Source of the DNA: CAYLLT01 sp964384465
GTDB taxonomy: Bacteria > Planctomycetota > Phycisphaerae > UBA1845 > PWPN01
Length of the DNA stretch: 64,000 nucleotides
Reading direction: 5' to 3'
NCBI GenBank assembly: GCA_964384465.1
Contig: CAYLLT010000004.1
Coordinates: forward strand, 1-64,000
The stretch's first letter is position 1, and each line of letters begins with the position of its first letter. A program made the position numbers and the translations under genes. Of this stretch, positions 60,441 through 64,000 are shown in pieces. The notes beneath the pieces were generated by a model. That model worked only from the letters and a program-made list of their open reading frames with translations, did no database searches and was not told the DNA's origin.

Positions 60441-63401
60441 ATGATACAAGCCAATCGTCCTCGCCAGGCCATCATCTCCCGTTCGACGTTACCTCTCGCG
60501 CGTTTGCTCACTCTTGTATTTCTCTTCGCGGGAGTCGTCACTTGTCCCGCTGTTACTCTCGCTCAGGACAGTAAACAGCGGGCCTTCGCCCGCGTGTTCG
60601 GCGATACGGTCAAGCTCGATCCGGCCACCATCGTCAAGGTCAAAGCCGTCAAACCGGGTGAATACGTGTTGATCGACCGCAACGGCGACGGCAAACATGA
60701 CGAGGCGTGGTTCATCGATCCATCGCCCCGGCACACCGCGGCGGTGCGGCCGCTGCTGGTGCGGGCGATCGACGAGGACGGCGACCTCGATGCCGACGGG
60801 CGCCCCGACCTGGACAGCGATCTGTACATCGTGGACTGGAAGGCCGACGGCACGGTCGATGCAGTGGTCGATTACGACGATACAGACCACGACGGCGACG
60901 TGGACGAGATGGGGATGTACTCGTGGTCGCCTCACGATCGCCACATGGGCGGAGATGCGCTGCGGGTGTGGTGGGCCCGCGATGACGGCGACGACAACCT
61001 GCTCTGGTACGACGTGAATTATGCGTACGATCAGCGGGCATCTCAGTGGCGAAGCCACTTCAGCGGTGACGAAATGTTCGTCGCGTTCGGCCTGCTCGAA
61101 GGCGCGGCGCAGTGGGAACCGATCGGCGAGGATCCGTTCCTGTTCTACGATCCGGACGGCGACGGTGCGAGCGAAGAGGTGATGCGCATCGCCGCGGTGG
61201 GAACGCGGGTCATGTCGCTGCGCTGGAGTTTCGATGCCGACGATGACACGTCTGGGCGGCGCACGCACGATTACGACTTTTCGATCACCGCGATCGCGGC
61301 CGGCCAACAGGCGACGTCCGCACCTGCCGGGGGTGGGGCGGGCCTGCAAATCCCCGCCGAGTTGATGGCCAGCATCACGCTTCGCGGCATCAAGACCGGC
61401 CCGTGGCTTCAGCGGCAGCATGCGCGGAAATTTGCCGCGGAGGCCGGCTGGTCGCGGGCGCTGCTGTGCTGGGACGAGATCAACTGCAATACAGAGCACG
61501 GCGTCGAGCGCGATCCGCACGAGCGGTGGGAGGGCGTGATCGCGCCCGGGAGCAAGGATTTCCCGCAGGTGGGCGGGCCGCCATGCAGTGCGTTTAACAA
61601 GCGTTTCGAGCTGGTTGAAAATCCAAAGCCGCCGCTGCGGCTTTACTATGCCCCGCCGGACGCGCGTTTGCATCTGTTCGGCGCGCAGCGCGGCTGGATG
61701 GACGTGGACTTTGACCTGGATGGCAAGATCGACGCTCGATACGTGTGGCTGGACACGGACGCCGACGGCTACTTCGACCGTCGGCAACTGGATGTCGATG
61801 CCGACGGACAAGCGGACTTCACCTGGATGATCGGTGAAGCCGGTCGCCGCGATGTTCCGCTGGAGTTCGGGAAGATCTCGCCGCTCTGGAAGGACGAGCT
61901 GCGCCGCACGCTGGACGAGTCACAGGTCATGATCGACGCGGAGTTCTCGGTTCTCAGTCTCGGAGCGGGCGACCCCACGACCGCAGCACAGCAGCATCCG
62001 ATCACCTCCTTCGCCTGCCAAAAGCTGCCCGCCTGGATGCCGCAGGCCCGCCTGGGCGAGCGGATTCGCTCGACACCGGCGGGGATGGCGTTTTATGCCA
62101 ATCTCACGCGCGACCTCCTCCAGAAGAGGCTGTGGGTGGGTTATGGTGAACACGGATCGGCCTACGATTTGTACCGGTTCTACTCGGCCGGCGATTACCG
62201 CGCGGCCGCCAAGTTAATGATTAAAGAGTTCGTCGCCGATGGCCCCCAGGTGAACGCGAAGGCGTTCGGCTCGTTCACGAAGCGCATCCCGGTCGAAATC
62301 AAAAACGCCGGCGGGCCGCGAAGGGGCGACTGGCCTCACGTGCTGAGTGTGGCCGCGCTCAAGGGGACCGCGTCCGATTTCAACGCGGACAACTGCGCCG
62401 TCGTCGCACCGCACCGCTGGATCGACTGGCGGCAGATACCGCATCAGATCGATGAAATCGACAGCGGCACCGGAAAGGAACTTAGCTTTTCGGCGGACCT
62501 CGAAGCGGACGAGTCGGCCACATACTACATTTACTATTCGCCGGCCGGCCGCAGCCCGACCACGTTTCCCGCGCGGACGGCGACGGCCGAGGACTGGATC
62601 CCGCCGTGCATCGGGTGGGAATCCGAACGCATCGCGTATCGCTCCTACTGGGGGCAGTTCGATTTCTTCGGCAAGAAGGTTTCGCGGCTCATCTATCCCA
62701 CGATCGGCAACCGCAATTACCACGAGGAGACCGACTGGGGCATGGACGCGCTGAGCGCGGAGAAAACGTCCGGCATCGGCGGTTTGACGATCTACATCGG
62801 CGAGCGGACGTATCCGGTGCAGAATCCGCAGGGAAGCGGGAATGTGAAGTTCCAGAAGCGGCGTCTGGCGGACGGCCCCGTGCGAGCGGCCGTGGAGATC
62901 ACCGCCGCCAATATCGTGCCGGAAAAGCCGGACCTCACGGTTCGCATGGTCTGCCTGGCATACGCCGGCCGGCAGGAGACCGAAGTGCGGGTACGATTGT
63001 CCGGTGGTGGTGGCGACGCGCTGCTGGCGCCGGGATTGAGAAAACTTTCGCGTGAGTCCATCATATCGGACCCGCAGGGCGGATGCTGGGGCACGTGGGG
63101 CTTTCAGACGCCCGCGATCGGCGAGATCGGCATGGGGCTGATTGCCCCCGCCGGCGCGCTGGTGAAAGTGGTGGAGACTCCCGACGAACGCCGTTTCCTG
63201 CTGCGGTCGAGCGAGGGCACGCTGCGGTACTGGCTGATCGCTGACTGGCGACGCGGGCGCGAATATCCAGTAGCGCCGACCACCGTCAATTGGAGAAACG
63301 AGCTCAAAGCGCTTGCAAACTCACTGACGAAGGATGTTTCTGTGACCATCGGTCCGGCCGAGTTCGCAAATGAAACACCGCCGGCAACAAGGTCCGAATA
63401 G
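60441..63401 (+). CDS. Large secreted DUF4861-like protein with calcium-binding repeats
   Basis: 986 residues. ATG at 60441 has GAGGGAA upstream and gives a signal peptide ending VTCPAVTLAQ. Between residues about 60 and 250 and again near 430 there are thrombospondin-3/EF-hand-like loops (DRNGDGKHDEA, DEDGDLDADGRPDLD, DHDGDVDEMG, DLDGKIDARY, DTDADGYFD). The C-terminal part (620-960) resembles DUF4861: SERIAYRSYWGQFDFFGKKV, NYHEETDWGMDALSAEKTSG, GGLTIYIGERTYPVQNP. DUF4861 occurs in secreted polysaccharide-utilisation proteins; its activity is unknown to me. Confidence 0.75.
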   Translation: MIQANRPRQAIISRSTLPLARLLTLVFLFAGVVTCPAVTLAQDSKQRAFARVFGDTVKLDPATIVKVKAVKPGEYVLIDRNGDGKHDEAWFIDPSPRHTAAVRPLLVRAIDEDGDLDADGRPDLDSDLYIVDWKADGTVDAVVDYDDTDHDGDVDEMGMYSWSPHDRHMGGDALRVWWARDDGDDNLLWYDVNYAYDQRASQWRSHFSGDEMFVAFGLLEGAAQWEPIGEDPFLFYDPDGDGASEEVMRIAAVGTRVMSLRWSFDADDDTSGRRTHDYDFSITAIAAGQQATSAPAGGGAGLQIPAELMASITLRGIKTGPWLQRQHARKFAAEAGWSRALLCWDEINCNTEHGVERDPHERWEGVIAPGSKDFPQVGGPPCSAFNKRFELVENPKPPLRLYYAPPDARLHLFGAQRGWMDVDFDLDGKIDARYVWLDTDADGYFDRRQLDVDADGQADFTWMIGEAGRRDVPLEFGKISPLWKDELRRTLDESQVMIDAEFSVLSLGAGDPTTAAQQHPITSFACQKLPAWMPQARLGERIRSTPAGMAFYANLTRDLLQKRLWVGYGEHGSAYDLYRFYSAGDYRAAAKLMIKEFVADGPQVNAKAFGSFTKRIPVEIKNAGGPRRGDWPHVLSVAALKGTASDFNADNCAVVAPHRWIDWRQIPHQIDEIDSGTGKELSFSADLEADESATYYIYYSPAGRSPTTFPARTATAEDWIPPCIGWESERIAYRSYWGQFDFFGKKVSRLIYPTIGNRNYHEETDWGMDALSAEKTSGIGGLTIYIGERTYPVQNPQGSGNVKFQKRRLADGPVRAAVEITAANIVPEKPDLTVRMVCLAYAGRQETEVRVRLSGGGGDALLAPGLRKLSRESIISDPQGGCWGTWGFQTPAIGEIGMGLIAPAGALVKVVETPDERRFLLRSSEGTLRYWLIADWRRGREYPVAPTTVNWRNELKALANSLTKDVSVTIGPAEFANETPPATRSE

Positions 63402-63600
63402 GATGCTGGCTGCGTGTTTCTAATTTCACATCCTTGCTTCGGCTGCGACCGGGGGATATAAGTTCTCTAAAAGCGGGCGGGGATACCACATCGACCATGG
63501 GGGTTAGCCGATATCCGGAATGAGCCGGATGTTCCACGCAATCAGATTGCCTTCGGCCGACCGCACTTAAGGTGACGTAACGAACTCGGAATTCTGATTC

Positions 63601-64000
63601 ATGTGCGGCATTTGCGGCATCATCTGTGAGCGGGGGGTGAATCCAGACGAAGTCCGGCGCATGGCCGACGTCCTGGCCCATCGCGGGCCGGACGACCAGG
63701 GTTACTACGTCAACGGGCAGGTCGGGCTGGGGCACCGCCGGCTGAGCATTATCGACCTGGCTCACGGCCAGCAACCCATCAGCAATCAGGACGGCACGAT
63801 CTGGGTCGTCTTCAACGGCGAGATTTACAATTTCAAGAGCCTGCGGCAGGAGCTGGAGGCCAAGGGTTACGTCTTCAAGACGCACACCGATACGGAAGTG
63901 ATCGTCCATCTTTATCAGGAAATGGGCGAGCGGTGCCTGGAGAAACTGTCCGGCATGTTCGCGTTCGCCCTGTGGGACGCGAAGCAGCGGAAGCTTTTCA
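63601..64000 (+). CDS. asnB: Asparagine synthetase B, N-terminal part (runs off window)
   Basis: 133 residues seen. Cys-2 nucleophile and class II glutamine amidotransferase fold: MCGICGIICERGVNPDEVRR, LAHRGPDDQGYY, LGHRRLSIIDLAHGQQPISN and FNGEIYNFKSLRQELEAKGY. The next part DTEVIVHLYQEMGERCLEKL and GMFAFALWD is the usual entry to the synthetase half, which lies outside. It moves glutamine nitrogen to aspartate, or in glycan contexts to a sugar or peptide. The 199 bp upstream show no gene. Confidence 0.93.
   Translation, partial: MCGICGIICERGVNPDEVRRMADVLAHRGPDDQGYYVNGQVGLGHRRLSIIDLAHGQQPISNQDGTIWVVFNGEIYNFKSLRQELEAKGYVFKTHTDTEVIVHLYQEMGERCLEKLSGMFAFALWDAKQRKLF

Noticed and set aside
60441..63401. 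Dockerin/cohesin-type cellulosome component
   Set aside because: The calcium loops are scattered and not in the paired F-helix spacing of dockerins; no cohesin is found in the window.

Overview
The window looks like chromosomal DNA of a high-GC member of the Planctomycetota, possibly near Phycisphaerae. The evidence is the gene content: three Gfo/Idh/MocA oxidoreductases (one with a Tat signal), DUF1080 and CBM9-like proteins, a prepilin-type protein ending in a FADGH motif, dockerin-like calcium loops behind a signal peptide, and many short intergenic palindromes. This assignment is inferred from gene content only; no 16S rRNA or other marker is present.

Layout. 1-10.6 kb: the end of a sensor kinase (+), then minus-strand metabolic and membrane genes (orphan HyuA, CPBP protease, M16 peptidase, acyl-CoA carboxylase beta subunit, Gfo oxidoreductase, a DUF6941-like protein, an ABC exporter). 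10.9-16.4 kb: a giant secreted Rhs/YD-repeat protein carrying a VgrG-like segment near its C-terminus. 16.5-22.1 kb: prepilin-like protein, PhoR-type kinase with a VWA protein, a tRNA-Arg with a duplicated 3' half enclosing a small zinc-ribbon gene, and a HigBA-like toxin-antitoxin operon with a clear promoter and operator. 22.3-27.3 kb: carbohydrate-related genes (CBM9-like, acetylxylan-esterase-like, Tat-Gfo, DUF1080). 28-30 kb: a two-gene restriction-modification module. 30-38.7 kb: L-Ala-D/L-Glu-epimerase-like enzyme coupled to a macro-domain protein, a glycosyltransferase-like protein, a ParA ATPase fused to a glycogen-binding-like domain, and a DUF4160/DUF2442 pair next to a decayed paralogue of the preceding lipoprotein. 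38.7-44.1 kb: membrane spermidine-synthase-like protein, remnants of an IS4 transposase and a REP-associated (RAYT) transposase, and an ECF sigma factor with a probable anti-sigma partner. 44.3-49.7 kb: a compact type II secretion/type IV pilus-like operon (GspE, two GspF, three pseudopilin-like proteins). 49.7-58.3 kb: a seven-gene, translationally coupled minus-strand operon for a surface glycan. 58.6-64 kb: serine hydrolase lipoprotein, a large secreted DUF4861-like protein, and the start of asparagine synthetase B.

The most unusual theme is the density of palindromic repeats of several families. At least four lie inside reading frames that stay open (HyuA, the Rhs signal peptide, the GspE cysteine linker, the anti-sigma N-terminus), a pattern reminiscent of Rickettsia palindromic elements. 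A truncated RAYT gene bounded by a perfect 12-bp inverted repeat in the same window points to the sort of enzyme that may mobilise such repeats. Other items worth attention are the Rhs-VgrG chimera, the ParA-CBM fusion and the tRNA-bounded mini-element. All functional calls rest on reading motifs by eye; no database search was run.
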